Origin: Irregularibacter muris
Lineage (GTDB): Bacteria; Bacillota; Clostridia; Eubacteriales; Garciellaceae
DNA: 64,000 bases
Direction of reading: 5' to 3'
Assembly: GCF_024622505.1 (NCBI RefSeq)
Contig: NZ_JANKAS010000001.1
Coordinates: 124,001-188,000 of the forward strand
The notes under the pieces were generated by a model. The model ran no database searches, was not told where the DNA came from, and was given only the letters and a program-made list of their open reading frames with translations. This document shows positions 1-7,989 of the stretch, piece by piece. The translations under genes were made by a program, and so were the position numbers. The stretch's first letter is position 1. Every line of letters starts with the position of its first letter.

Positions 1-133
1 AGAGGTTTTTACTTTACGAGTGTTTGGAGAGCTGCCATTCTCACAAATTGGAGATTTATTTGCGAAAACTGACAGTTGGGCAAGACTAATTTTTTACAGG
101 GCAAAAAAGCATTTACAGGAGGTGATAAAATGA
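1..133 (+). CDS. RNA polymerase sigma factor, C-terminal part (partial)
   Basis: An open frame enters from the left edge (codons from base 2) and ends at TGA 131-133. It reads through a sigma region 4 helix-turn-helix: EVFTLRVFGELPFSQIGD, then FAKTDSWARL, then FYRAKKHLQE. In ECF-type sigma factors this region binds the -35 element. The stop overlaps the ATG of the following zinc-finger protein (ATGA), which is how sigma/anti-sigma pairs are often coupled. A second, complete pair with the same arrangement lies at 59785-60809. The N-terminal sigma region 2 lies outside the window, so the subclass cannot be assigned. Confidence 0.85.
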   Translation, partial: EVFTLRVFGELPFSQIGDLFAKTDSWARLIFYRAKKHLQEVIK

Positions 134-450
134 AAGCATCTTGCGAAATAATAAAGGATTTGCTCCCATTGTATCATGATGAAGTATGCAGTAATGACAG
201 TAAAACGATGATTGAGGAACACTTGAAAGACTGTGATAGTTGTAAGGCTGAGCTACAAGCAATGGATGAAGAATTCTTAATAAATAACAAGGACCAAAAT
301 TTGAAAGAAGCTGAGGCAGTAAAGAAATTATCAAGGAAGTGGAAAAAAGGCATGTTAAAATCACTGATTAAAGGCATCTTAAGCACACTATTAGTAATTG
401 CTGCCATTGCACTCGTTCTCTATTTGTTTATGGATATAAGAGTTTCATAA
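130..450 (+). CDS. Zinc-finger anti-sigma factor, membrane anchored
   Basis: A 106-residue protein from ATG 130, with AGGAGGTGAT directly upstream; the longer frame from TTG 76 has no such site. The N-terminal part has the Hx3Cx2C zinc-binding anti-sigma signature (HLKDCDSCK, about residues 33-41). One hydrophobic segment near residues 77-97 would place it in the membrane. Such proteins hold the cognate ECF sigma factor inactive until a signal arrives. It overlaps the sigma gene by four bases. It is short for the family and has almost no extracellular domain, so the sensor, if any, must be elsewhere. The ABC genes immediately downstream may belong to its regulon, which is inference from position. 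Confidence 0.8.
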   Translation: MKASCEIIKDLLPLYHDEVCSNDSKTMIEEHLKDCDSCKAELQAMDEEFLINNKDQNLKEAEAVKKLSRKWKKGMLKSLIKGILSTLLVIAAIALVLYLFMDIRVS

Positions 451-477
451 AAACCATATTGATTGGGGGATTATAGA

Positions 478-1188
478 TTGAACAATTACATTTTAACAGC
501 AGAGAATATAAAAATGAGATACGATAAAAATTCTATTTTGAAAGATCTTTCTATCTATGTAAAACATGGTGAAATTTACGGACTTATTGGGAAAAACGGC
601 TCTGGGAAAACAACTTTGCTTCGTATCCTAACTGGGCTAATTCAGAATTTTGGAGGAGCTGTTTCTATAGCAAAAATAAATGGATATGAATGTCGATTAG
701 CTGTGGTAATCAATGATCCATCACTTTTCCTAAATATGAATGCTTTTGAAAACATGAAAGCACAGGCAAATTTACTTGGTCTACATGATGACAGTCAAAT
801 TATAAAAGTGTTGAAAACTGTAGGTCTGACAAATACCAATAATAAACCTGTAAATAGCTTTTCTCTTGGTATGACGCAACGGCTGAAACTTGCAATGGCA
901 TTACTGCAAAATCCAGATATCCTTATTTTGGACGAACCGATGAATGGACTTGATCCTAGTGGGATTGCAGAGCTACGTGAATTATTACTACATTTAAATG
1001 AAAAGGGTATGACAATATTAATATCCAGCCATATTTTAAGTGAACTAGAGCAAATGGCAACCAATATTGGGATTCTACATGAAGGCAAAATTCTAAAGGA
1101 GTTAGCTATTCATGATGCTATTCAAAATGAGATTTCGTTGGAAAAACTGTATATCCAATATACAAGAGAGGGGCGGACAAATGATTAA
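478..1188 (+). CDS. ABC transporter ATP-binding protein, BcrA/lantibiotic-immunity type
   Basis: ATPase of about 236 residues. It shows Walker A GKNGSGKTT, the signature SLGMTQRLKLA, Walker B ILILDEPMNGLDP and the H-loop ISSH. The DEPMNGLDPSG form and short length are typical of BcrA/NisF-like subunits that export peptide antibiotics. TTG 478 is the better start because GGGGG lies eight bases upstream; a frame from TTG 463 lacks a site. The last codons overlap the permease gene at 1181, indicating translational coupling. Together the two genes would form a half-transporter that dimerises. The substrate is not shown by the sequence. Confidence 0.88.
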   Translation: MNNYILTAENIKMRYDKNSILKDLSIYVKHGEIYGLIGKNGSGKTTLLRILTGLIQNFGGAVSIAKINGYECRLAVVINDPSLFLNMNAFENMKAQANLLGLHDDSQIIKVLKTVGLTNTNNKPVNSFSLGMTQRLKLAMALLQNPDILILDEPMNGLDPSGIAELRELLLHLNEKGMTILISSHILSELEQMATNIGILHEGKILKELAIHDAIQNEISLEKLYIQYTREGRTND

Positions 1189-1954
1189 ACTATTAAGAAG
1201 TGACCTTTATAGGTTTGGAAAAAGCAGGTTATTTTATGGAGGAATTACATTTACAGCTTTCCTTGCTTTTTTCTTGACGATGATTATGCGACAAGATATT
1301 CGAGTGGGAATCTCTGTCTTTGGGAGTATAACTACATTTAAGGGGATTGAGGATATTCTTCGCTTAGGTATAGAATACCAAAAGGGGCTAGGTATTTTAA
1401 TTGCTATCTTAATCTCTGTACTGATTGGGCAAGAATATCAATGGAAGACATGGCAGCATAAATGGATTATCAATAAAAGCCGCACCCGTATCTATTTGTC
1501 AAAAGCTATTTTATCATCAATTATGTCTGTCAGCATTTTCTTAATATTTGAATTGATTGCTTTGTTTAGCTCAGGACAAATCAGTAACATACTGACCAAT
1601 GAATACGTTGCAATGATAATTTGTGGCACTGTCCTATACGCTACCTTAGGAACATTTATTTGTCTATTTTCAATGTTGATAAGGAAGAATACCACATCAA
1701 TCGTTGTTTGTCTATGCTATGTATTATTTAGTAGAACATTATGGACTATTATTAGAAATCTAAGCAATTCTTTTTCCAGTGCTGCAAAAATTATTGAATT
1801 AGGCATACGTCACTCTATCTATGGTATGACAACGATAATTTCTACAACATCAGTTTCATTAGATATGGTGATGAGTATTGTGATAAATTCAGCTATTATA
1901 ATGTTCATAACTACCATGTTTGGACTGATTATTTTTAGAAAATATGAGTTATAA
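1181..1954 (+). CDS. ABC-2 type permease, lantibiotic-immunity like
   Basis: Membrane protein of 257 residues with about six hydrophobic segments and the N-terminal amphipathic stretch (MIKLLRSDLYRFGKSR) usual for ABC-2 permeases of the BcrB/NisE/G type. ATG 1181 follows AGAGGGGCGG; a frame from 1112 would lie mostly inside the ATPase gene. It overlaps the ATPase stop by eight bases. It is the membrane partner of the upstream ATPase and probably exports a peptide or lipid-like toxic compound. Only 57 bases separate its stop from the convergent gene at 2012, and no strong hairpin is visible there. Confidence 0.85.
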   Translation: MIKLLRSDLYRFGKSRLFYGGITFTAFLAFFLTMIMRQDIRVGISVFGSITTFKGIEDILRLGIEYQKGLGILIAILISVLIGQEYQWKTWQHKWIINKSRTRIYLSKAILSSIMSVSIFLIFELIALFSSGQISNILTNEYVAMIICGTVLYATLGTFICLFSMLIRKNTTSIVVCLCYVLFSRTLWTIIRNLSNSFSSAAKIIELGIRHSIYGMTTIISTTSVSLDMVMSIVINSAIIMFITTMFGLIIFRKYEL

Positions 1955-2011
1955 ACGATATTGGCTCAATAAACATCTTTTTAAAGAATAATGAGGACTA
2001 CATAAGATAAT

Positions 2012-2461
2012 TTATCGATTAGTATAATATACTCTCAATGTTAAATATAGTATCAATATTAAAATCAAAACAATCCCCAGGGTAAAGAAAACTATTTCAT
2101 TAAACAGGGAAGCAATAATTGCTCCAATCCCTAAAAATGTAAGCGTTATGGTAATACATGCTCTGCAAGTTTTTAGAATGATAATGCGATTACGTTCATC
2201 TGTTTCCTTTATATAGAGCTCTTCCAACTTGTTTTTATTTTTTAATGCGTTACGAAATCGAGTGATTTTTATCAATGCGGCAACAACTATACCTGCAAAT
2301 ATCCCAAGCATAACAAATAAATGATCAATGGAAACTTCCAGTGAATAGCCTCCAATGCTTAGACGAATAGTAAAAGCCAAAGCCACTGCAACCATTGTCA
2401 AAACAGTACCCCATATGGTGATTTTTAGTCTTTTCTGTATTTCTTTTTCAAAAGATGTCAT
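2012..2461 (-). CDS. Small membrane protein with four helices, partner of XRE regulator
   Basis: Protein of 149 residues. Two hydrophobic segments (around residues 21-43 and 52-71) are followed by a charged stretch with KETDERNR and then two more segments near the C-terminus. ATG 2461 lies inside the end of the XRE gene (14-base overlap), so the two are translated together. The ETDERN-type hydrophilic loop between helix pairs is common in small proteins encoded beside XRE regulators (DUF2178-like), whose function is unknown. I do not assign a reaction. It may act as a membrane-bound partner or sensor for the regulator. Confidence 0.7.
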   Translation of the reverse strand: MTSFEKEIQKRLKITIWGTVLTMVAVALAFTIRLSIGGYSLEVSIDHLFVMLGIFAGIVVAALIKITRFRNALKNKNKLEELYIKETDERNRIIILKTCRACITITLTFLGIGAIIASLFNEIVFFTLGIVLILILILYLTLRVYYTNR

Positions 2462-2669
2462 AATCAATATCCCCCGTTTCCGATAGATCAAAGACTTCCT
2501 CTATGGAAAGTCCGAAAAACCTTGAAATTTTTGCTGCCAGCGGTAAGGAAGCAATATATTTTTCATTCTCAAGCGCCATGATTGTGTGGCGAGTTACACG
2601 CACCGCTTTGGCTAATTCCTCTTGCGAAATCCGCTTCTTTTTTCGTAATTCACGTATTTTTGTTTTCAC
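2448..2669 (-). CDS. XRE-family transcriptional regulator
   Basis: A 73-residue single-domain Cro/CI helix-turn-helix protein: IRELRKKKRISQEELAKAV, then the recognition helix VTRHTIMALENEKY, then FGLSIEEVFDL. GTG 2669 is chosen because GAGAGG sits nine bases upstream; ATG 2687 would start within that site. The gene is divergent from the ABC operon at 2850. The spacer has two face-to-face promoters and a 13-bp direct repeat, so this protein probably represses both itself and the exporter. Small regulators of this YgzD-like kind usually bind DNA as dimers. Confidence 0.85.
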   Translation of the reverse strand: MKTKIRELRKKKRISQEELAKAVRVTRHTIMALENEKYIASLPLAAKISRFFGLSIEEVFDLSETGDIDYDIF

Positions 2670-2725
2670 ACAATCATCCTCTCTCAACCAAAAATCCTTA
2701 ATAGTGCATAGGCTTACATAGTTTA

Positions 2726-2754
2726 AGTATATCTTTGGAACCTCCCATTGTCAA
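2726..2754 (-). promoter_or_regulatory. Sigma-A promoter for the XRE/membrane pair
   Basis: On the minus strand a perfect -35 TTGACA (2754-2749) and -10 TATACT (2731-2726) are separated by exactly 17 bases. The transcript would start about 50 bases before the XRE start. Confidence 0.8.
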
Positions 2755-2790
2755 GTTAACTTAACATTAAATGTAATGTTGACTTAACAT
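2755..2790. promoter_or_regulatory. Direct-repeat operator between divergent promoters
   Basis: GTTAACTTAACAT (2755-2767) is repeated as GTTGACTTAACAT (2778-2790), with start points 23 bases apart. The second copy covers the plus-strand -35 box and the first abuts the minus-strand -35 box. AAGTTAACTT (2753-2762) is also a palindrome. The placement fits a repressor site for the XRE protein encoded next door; binding is inferred. Confidence 0.6.
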
Positions 2791-2807
2791 ATTTTGTTAT
2801 ATATACT
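2779..2807 (+). promoter_or_regulatory. Sigma-A promoter for the ABC operon 2850-5020
   Basis: TTGACT (2779-2784) and TATACT (2802-2807) are spaced by 17 bases. The predicted transcript start near 2815 leaves room for the ribosome site GGAGTGAGGG before ATG 2850, which supports that start. Confidence 0.8.
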
Positions 2808-2849
2808 ATACATATAGAGGTGAGATTTCTTAAAATATGGAGTGAGGGT

Positions 2850-3602
2850 ATGAAGAAACTTATTTTTGAAGAGGTAACAAAAACATTTGGCGTAGTGAAA
2901 GCGATAGACCAACTCAATTTACAAATTACAGAGGGGGATGTGTATGGTCTGTTAGGTCATAACGGCTCTGGAAAAACAACTACATTGAGATTACTGCTGG
3001 GACTATTAGAACCCGATAGGGGCAATATATCTGTTTATGGAAAGCATCCTATTAAAGATGGTGATGCTGTCCGTAGAATATGTGGTGTTCTTTCGGAAGA
3101 TGTTGGCCTTTATGAACCACTCTCTGTTTATGACAACCTTATGTATTACGCAGATATTTATGGGATAAGTCCTATAGAATCCAATAGACGGATTGATGAA
3201 CTTCTAGGCCAGTTTGATCTGTCTGATAAAAAACACTTGCCAGTAAAAGGATTTTCCACCGGTATGAAAAAGAAAGTAGCCTTAATTCGTGCCATGTTGC
3301 ATAAGCCGCGAATACTTCTACTTGATGAGCCCACCAATGGTCTTGACCCTGTCAGTACCGCCGATTTGCGAAACATGTTGCTTGAGCTGGCGCAAGAACG
3401 GGGTACTACAATTATTATGACAACCCACAATCTTGAAGAAGTACAGAAGATGTGCAATAAAATCAGCATATTACGAAAAGGACAGAATATTTTCACCAAT
3501 TCTATAGAAGCCTTAAAAGATAGTTCAAATTACAGGGCCCATGGGCAATTCCGTTTAGAAAAATTATATATGGACATTGAGAAAGAGAGGGCGGAAAATT
3601 GA
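2850..3602 (+). CDS. ABC transporter ATP-binding protein, ABC-2 exporter type
   Basis: ATPase of 250 residues with Walker A GHNGSGKTT, signature FSTGMKKKVAL, Walker B ILLLDEPTNGLDP and H-loop TTHN. The N-terminal core matches NatA/CcmA-like exporters rather than importers. ATG 2850 follows GGAGTGAGGG; the longer frame from 2820 would start upstream of that site and close to the transcript start. The stop TGA overlaps the TTG start of the permease (TTGA). Expression is probably controlled by the divergent XRE regulator through the repeat in the shared promoter region. The substrate is unknown. Confidence 0.88.
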   Translation: MKKLIFEEVTKTFGVVKAIDQLNLQITEGDVYGLLGHNGSGKTTTLRLLLGLLEPDRGNISVYGKHPIKDGDAVRRICGVLSEDVGLYEPLSVYDNLMYYADIYGISPIESNRRIDELLGQFDLSDKKHLPVKGFSTGMKKKVALIRAMLHKPRILLLDEPTNGLDPVSTADLRNMLLELAQERGTTIIMTTHNLEEVQKMCNKISILRKGQNIFTNSIEALKDSSNYRAHGQFRLEKLYMDIEKERAEN

Positions 3603-5020
3603 GTAAGACATTTGTTGTTTTTCGCAACCAATTAACTCTGTTTTTTAGTGATAGGGGAATGTTGATATTCTATTTTCTCGCCGCGTTATTAACGGGGGGC
3701 AGCGTACCTTTTTTCATCAGAGATATGGCAACCTGCATATACTTTGCCATGCTTTTAACCGTTACGCTTTTAATACCACTTCTTGCAGATAGTCTAGCAG
3801 GTGAACGGGAAAAGAAAACTTTAGAGTCCCTTTTGTCAACTGTAATTAAGGGCAGCAGTATTCTATGGGGAAAGTTCCTTTTATCCATTGTATTTGCCCT
3901 AGTCTTTTTTATATTGACTACAGAGATTGCCATATTTACCAGTCTTTTAACGGGAGCTGAAATAGGCTTCACAGGCTTACATTGGATTGGCATAGGGTTA
4001 CTGGCAATTATGACGTTTATATCTGTTATTTTAAGCGGTCTTTATCAATCGGCATTATCTGGCGATACGCAAAGTGCATATACCATGATTGCTTTTAGGG
4101 CGTTTCCACTTTGCATTTTATATATGGCTGGACTTACTGCCATAACACGCATTGAACTACATTTTGCCGTATATGTAATGGGGTTGTTTTTGTTTATCTA
4201 TGTTGCTGTTTGTCTGATTTATTTAGTGAAGATTGCAAAACTTCGACAAGCTACTTATTTTGAAAATGTCAAATATAAAAAGCGGGGGAGAAAACAAAAG
4301 GTCCGATTCCATGAGACTATGAGAAAATCGCCAATGAGGTCTGTATTTGCCCACGAAATGAGATACTTGGCAACACTGAAACTTCTTTTATTTAATTTCT
4401 TGATATTATGTTTGGCACCAGCAAGCGCTTGTATTTTAGGTTATTATTACTTAGGTGACTTAAACTTAAATTATGCAGTTCTGTTGACGGCTTTGATGAT
4501 GCCCAGAACGCCTACCAACTTGATTGCATATTCAATTGGCGGAGAAAAAGTATACAAAACAGCCGAGTCCTTGCTTTCCACGCCACTTCATGTGAGATCC
4601 ATGTTTTTAGCTAAAATGATGGTGCCAGTGGTTGTATCTTCTGTCATGCTGCTTATTTCTTCAAGCCTTACTCTTATTGCTGGAAACATAGTTGGTCACT
4701 TTATGCAGCAGGGAACAGGGTATATGTATACTACAGATCAGTTAATTCTCTTGTTTCCAGTCAGCATATTGTCTTGTATATCTATGGTTCTTATAACAGG
4801 TAGTTTATCTGCCAGAATGAAAAGACCACGTAATGGTTTGTATATTTCAAGTGTTTTGGGATTGCTTTTTGTTTTTCCACCTCTTAGTATTGTATATTGG
4901 ACGGAGAATCATCTTTTATGGTCCATGATTTATTGTATTATTTTGGCGGTTGTCAATAGGATTTGTTTAGAAAAAATAGCAAAGAGAATATCGCGTCCAC
5001 AGTTAATGAACTGGATATAA
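3599..5020 (+). CDS. ABC-2 permease, two-halved NatB-like
   Basis: Membrane protein of 473 residues with about twelve hydrophobic segments in two halves. The cytoplasmic motif SLAGEREKKTLESLL (near residue 66) is the typical coupling region of NatB-like ABC-2 permeases; a second, degenerate copy (GGEKVYKTAESLLSTPL) appears near residue 315, so the protein is probably an internal duplication. It starts at TTG 3599, overlapping the ATPase stop, with GAGAGGGCGG upstream. It forms the membrane part of the exporter with the 2850 ATPase. Family members export sodium, antibiotics or peptides; none can be chosen here. Confidence 0.85.
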   Translation: MSKTFVVFRNQLTLFFSDRGMLIFYFLAALLTGGSVPFFIRDMATCIYFAMLLTVTLLIPLLADSLAGEREKKTLESLLSTVIKGSSILWGKFLLSIVFALVFFILTTEIAIFTSLLTGAEIGFTGLHWIGIGLLAIMTFISVILSGLYQSALSGDTQSAYTMIAFRAFPLCILYMAGLTAITRIELHFAVYVMGLFLFIYVAVCLIYLVKIAKLRQATYFENVKYKKRGRKQKVRFHETMRKSPMRSVFAHEMRYLATLKLLLFNFLILCLAPASACILGYYYLGDLNLNYAVLLTALMMPRTPTNLIAYSIGGEKVYKTAESLLSTPLHVRSMFLAKMMVPVVVSSVMLLISSSLTLIAGNIVGHFMQQGTGYMYTTDQLILLFPVSILSCISMVLITGSLSARMKRPRNGLYISSVLGLLFVFPPLSIVYWTENHLLWSMIYCIILAVVNRICLEKIAKRISRPQLMNWI

Positions 5021-5437
5021 TGATGTTTTAGGGCAAGACCGTTGGTGAGACCATAGTATGGGGGCAAAGGCAGAAAAATAGATAAAAGTAAAACACTGGG
5101 AATTTAAGAGTTTCAAAGTGTTGGAAGTTTCGCAGGGAAATATGAGCGGAGGTTCCAGTGCCGAGAAACTTTTATTTTTATCTTTAGAATATATTTTCTT
5201 ATCATTTTTTTACGTGGTATATGTCTATCCCTTTGTAGCTTTACTTTAGGATAATGGAAATCCTTGATTTTAGAGACATCATTAAGGTTCTGTGCAAAAA
5301 TGGAAAATTATATTTGGATATATTAAAGGTTTCTTAAAGGTTAATTGGTTATCATAGAAGTTGTGACACCTTCCCACCATTTAAAGAAGTGGGAGCTTCT
5401 CATTTTTCTTATTAAGCTTAAAAAGGGGTTTTCTTAT
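5021..5437 (+). ncRNA. Gap with a long fold-back RNA-like structure (5081-5175)
   Basis: No convincing gene lies here. ATAAAAGT (about 5081-5088) can pair with ACTTTTAT (about 5168-5175). Just inside, CACTGG plus AA (about 5094-5102) pairs with TTCCAGTG (about 5153-5160). This leaves a conserved-looking purine-rich core of about 50 bases. The nested stems look like a structured leader or the left end of a transposon. It matches no riboswitch class I can recall. An IS-type hairpin follows at 5369-5402, so a decayed IS200/IS605 element could explain both. Confidence 0.35.
5369..5402 (+). repeat. IS200/IS605-type right-end hairpin relic
   Basis: TCCCAC (5372-5377) pairs with GTGGGA (5389-5394) and is followed by GCTTCTC. 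Hairpins of this form ending in GTGGGAGCTTCT are typical right ends (and guide RNA 3' scaffolds) of clostridial IS200/IS605 elements. No transposase or TnpB gene is present. A related hairpin occurs on the other strand at 63311-63339. Confidence 0.45.
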
Positions 5438-6571
5438 TTGAGATATGGAGTAAAAAACCAGCAAACATTGGAAAAAGGAGTAAGATGGAGAAAGAATTTA
5501 AACCAAAATTTAAAAAAGAGGAAAGATAAGGGAGATGAAACAGACCATTTGGTTGTACCCCAGGGGATTTTGGCTAGTCGAGGTTGGGTAAAAGAAATGG
5601 AGCTACTTCGGGGGATATCCTGTATTGGAGTGGTGGTAGGACATTCAATCGTCTATCCACATACCACACCGCTTATGGATGCTGTTAATCAATTAATAAC
5701 CATTGTGGTTCCGCTCTTTCTTTTTCTCTCCTCTTTTCTGGCTTTTTATGCCAGTCCCAACGTAACACCCTATGGTTACCTAAAAAAGCATACTCTTCTA
5801 GTAGGCTTACCTTATTTGTTCTGGGTGAATGTTTATATATGGATTCCCGTCTTAACAGGAAAAGCACAGACACCTACTTTTTTGAATTATCTGGATAAGT
5901 TGGTGGGCGGTTCCTTTCATTTGTATTTTATTCCCATCGTATTGCAGTTCTATCTTGTTTTCACATTAAATGGTTGTGCATGGTTTCGCCGCTTGCTTTA
6001 CACACCCTGGGTCTTTGCAGGTAGTCTGGGATTGATGCTTGGAATACAGACATTGTTTAGTGCACAGTTCCGGTCATTGTTCCCGTACTTTTATCTGACC
6101 TTCCCGGCATGGTGCTTTTACTTTGTTCTTGGGGCCTGGGTGGCACGCTGGTGGGAACCTATCCGGGAATGGTTGATGAAGCCTTGGCGACTGATCCAGC
6201 TAGCAGTACCTTTTTTGATGGGTTTATCTGTTACCAGGACATTATCCCAAGTGGCTTCCTTTCAACCCTTGGTTCAGGTAGCATTCCTGTTAATTCTTCC
6301 CTTTCTACTGGCTCTGGCTACATGTATTCCCAAAGGAACCTTTCTGGAACCTGTTGCACGCTATTCATTTGGCATTTATTTAATCCATCGGCTGCCATTT
6401 AACCAGTTCCAGGATTTGTATTCCACGCTGAGTCCTTATCCATTTTTTTTAATAAGCATGATCTTACAGGGAGGTATAGGATATGGTTTGACCTGGATTT
6501 TAAGCCGCTTATCTTGTTTGCGTTGGACAGTGGGGATGCGTATCAAATTGAAAAAGGATAGGTATTCATAG
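5438..6571 (+). CDS. Acyltransferase 3 family membrane protein
   Basis: Multi-pass membrane protein (about ten helices). It opens with the acyltransferase 3 signature: MELLRGISCIGVVVGHS, where the His is expected to be catalytic. The family transfers acetyl or succinyl groups to cell-surface sugars. The start is uncertain. TTG 5438 has GGGG nine bases upstream, whereas the frame from 5345 would run through the IS-end hairpin, and ATG 5597 would begin exactly at the domain. The residues before the domain are basic and look cytoplasmic. GC content is visibly higher than in neighbouring genes, which suggests acquisition by transfer. It is transcribed alone and ends in a strong inverted repeat. 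Confidence 0.8.
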   Translation: MRYGVKNQQTLEKGVRWRKNLNQNLKKRKDKGDETDHLVVPQGILASRGWVKEMELLRGISCIGVVVGHSIVYPHTTPLMDAVNQLITIVVPLFLFLSSFLAFYASPNVTPYGYLKKHTLLVGLPYLFWVNVYIWIPVLTGKAQTPTFLNYLDKLVGGSFHLYFIPIVLQFYLVFTLNGCAWFRRLLYTPWVFAGSLGLMLGIQTLFSAQFRSLFPYFYLTFPAWCFYFVLGAWVARWWEPIREWLMKPWRLIQLAVPFLMGLSVTRTLSQVASFQPLVQVAFLLILPFLLALATCIPKGTFLEPVARYSFGIYLIHRLPFNQFQDLYSTLSPYPFFLISMILQGGIGYGLTWILSRLSCLRWTVGMRIKLKKDRYS

Positions 6572-6593
6572 GATTTAAGTTTCCAATCTTTAT

Positions 6594-6656
6594 AAAAAAG
6601 TATGTTCTTATTGGCTTGGATGGAGAATCACAGGGCGAACAAGAACATACTTTTTT
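6594..6656 (+). terminator. Long inverted repeat after the acyltransferase
   Basis: A perfect 16-base inverted repeat (AAAAAAGTATGTTCTT at 6594-6609 and its complement at 6641-6656) flanks a 31-base loop and ends in six T. It is probably a terminator, although the loop is unusually long. Confidence 0.6.
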
Positions 6657-6963
6657 ATTATCTTTAATCAAAGCTTACTTTATAGGTGATACAAATACTA
6701 AAAATAGTGATGAATGTTTAGAATATCAAGTAGTTTAAAATATAGTGATGATACGCTTAAAAAACCAGGTGTTAAGAAAGCTTGTAAAGCTTCTCAGTTC
6801 TCAAAATGTTAATATTACTGGAATCGTTGGGCATTTATTCGCTTACGAATACAGTATGGGACGGAGATTTCAAGGAAAAAGAAAGTAAATCGTTCATCAT
6901 ATATGTTATGAAATAGATGTCCGTATACATCAATTAAGCAGAACATTAGAAATGGCAGATTCA
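6657..6963 (+). other. Gap with short decayed coding traces
   Basis: No intact gene. Two open stretches read like protein fragments: one ending at TAG about 6740, and a 31-codon stretch 6889-6984 containing YEIDVRIHQLSRTLEMADSL with no start codon. The second overlaps the end of the convergent gene. They may be remnants of a deleted gene; the family is not recognised with confidence. Confidence 0.3.
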
Positions 6964-7533
6964 TTAGATGTATTTATCTACTAAAAAGATCAGAACCCCA
7001 AGTCCTATAAAAAGAAATCCTGAAAAGGGAAATATTTTTGATTTGTTTTCTTTAATACTTCTTTTTAATTCTTCTATAATTTCTTCTTGTAGAGATATGT
7101 TTTGGATGTCTTTAAAGTCTAACCTTACAGTATCCAAAGACTTTTTATAATATATAGAACTATCATAGCTCTTTAAGAAAATCGCTTTTTCCCTTTCTTC
7201 ATAGGAAATATCTTTTTCATTTAAAATACGAGTAATAATAGGTATGATCATTTCAATAGAACTATTTTCTATATAGTAGGTATTTCTTTCCCTATTAAAA
7301 CTGAAGATTAAGAAAGGAAATAGAATAACGATACTAATCAATATTATAGGTATGATAGAGGTCTGATCATAGAATATTGTTTCAATAGCTATTTGAATAA
7401 AAGGGGCTATAAAAATAAGGGAAGCATATATATTTTGATGTTCTCCTTTAATTACTAGTTTTTTTCTAGTCATTAAAATACATCCTTGGATGATACTTAA
7501 AATGCCTATAAAAATTAAGCCGATATTATTCAT
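6964..7533 (-). CDS. Hypothetical membrane protein, four helices
   Basis: Protein of 189 residues not assigned to a family. Hydrophobic segments occur near residues 3-22, 37-55, 61-79 and 168-187. Between the third and fourth is a cytoplasmic-looking domain of about 85 residues, rich in charged residues (ILNEKDISYEEREKAIF, later LQEEIIEELKRS). ATG 7533 follows GGGGGATA. It lies 27 bases downstream of the GNAT gene on the same strand, so the two may be cotranscribed. The large soluble loop suggests interaction with a partner rather than transport. Confidence 0.6.
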   Translation of the reverse strand: MNNIGLIFIGILSIIQGCILMTRKKLVIKGEHQNIYASLIFIAPFIQIAIETIFYDQTSIIPIILISIVILFPFLIFSFNRERNTYYIENSSIEMIIPIITRILNEKDISYEEREKAIFLKSYDSSIYYKKSLDTVRLDFKDIQNISLQEEIIEELKRSIKENKSKIFPFSGFLFIGLGVLIFLVDKYI

Positions 7534-7560
7534 AGTATATCCCCCTGAGGTAAATTTGTA

Positions 7561-7989
7561 TTATATCATCTTCCATAGCATTGAATATTCTATTTCTCTA
7601 GTTTCATCATTCTCTTTCTCTTTTGTAACTTTAAATCCATGCTTTTTATAAAAGTTTAAAGCCTTTATGTTCTTAGCATAAACATCTAAACTTAAAGCAG
7701 GATAGTGGTCCTTGCATTTTTCAAGCAATTTGCTCCCTATACCTTCATTTTGGTATTTATCAGAAACAAATAATCCTGCAATATATGTTTCTTGAATAAT
7801 CCCTATGAATCCTTTTATTTCATCGCCATCTTCATAGACAAAAATAGTAGCCTCTGGTAAAACCTTCTTCACATACTCATAGTTTGCCTTCCAATAGTCT
7901 TGGGGTATAAAGTCATGGGCACGAATATTTGCTTCTAGCCAAATTTTCATTATACTATCTATTTTAGAATCCTCTAATCCTTTTATCAT
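7561..7989 (-). CDS. GNAT N-acetyltransferase, YiaC/YjaB-like
   Basis: Protein of 142 residues. The N-terminal IMKIWLEANIRAHDFIP and YWKANYEYVK match the YiaC/YjaB branch of the GNAT family. The acetyl-CoA loop is recognisable as YQNEGIGSKLLEKCK and the C-terminal strand as NIKALNFYKKHGFKV. It would transfer an acetyl group from acetyl-CoA to an amine; in E. coli YiaC modifies protein lysines. ATG 7989 has AAGGAG eight bases upstream. The substrate here is unknown. It may be cotranscribed with the membrane protein at 6964. Confidence 0.82.
   Translation of the reverse strand: MIKGLEDSKIDSIMKIWLEANIRAHDFIPQDYWKANYEYVKKVLPEATIFVYEDGDEIKGFIGIIQETYIAGLFVSDKYQNEGIGSKLLEKCKDHYPALSLDVYAKNIKALNFYKKHGFKVTKEKENDETREIEYSMLWKMI

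Noticed and set aside
795-1088. Minus-strand frame opposite the first ABC ATPase gene
   Set aside because: No ribosome site, low-complexity Ser/Ile-rich product, and it is the mirror of a well-supported gene.
5021-5200. A c-di-GMP, cobalamin or T-box type riboswitch
   Set aside because: The stems are visible, but none of the conserved core sequences of these classes that I know could be found.
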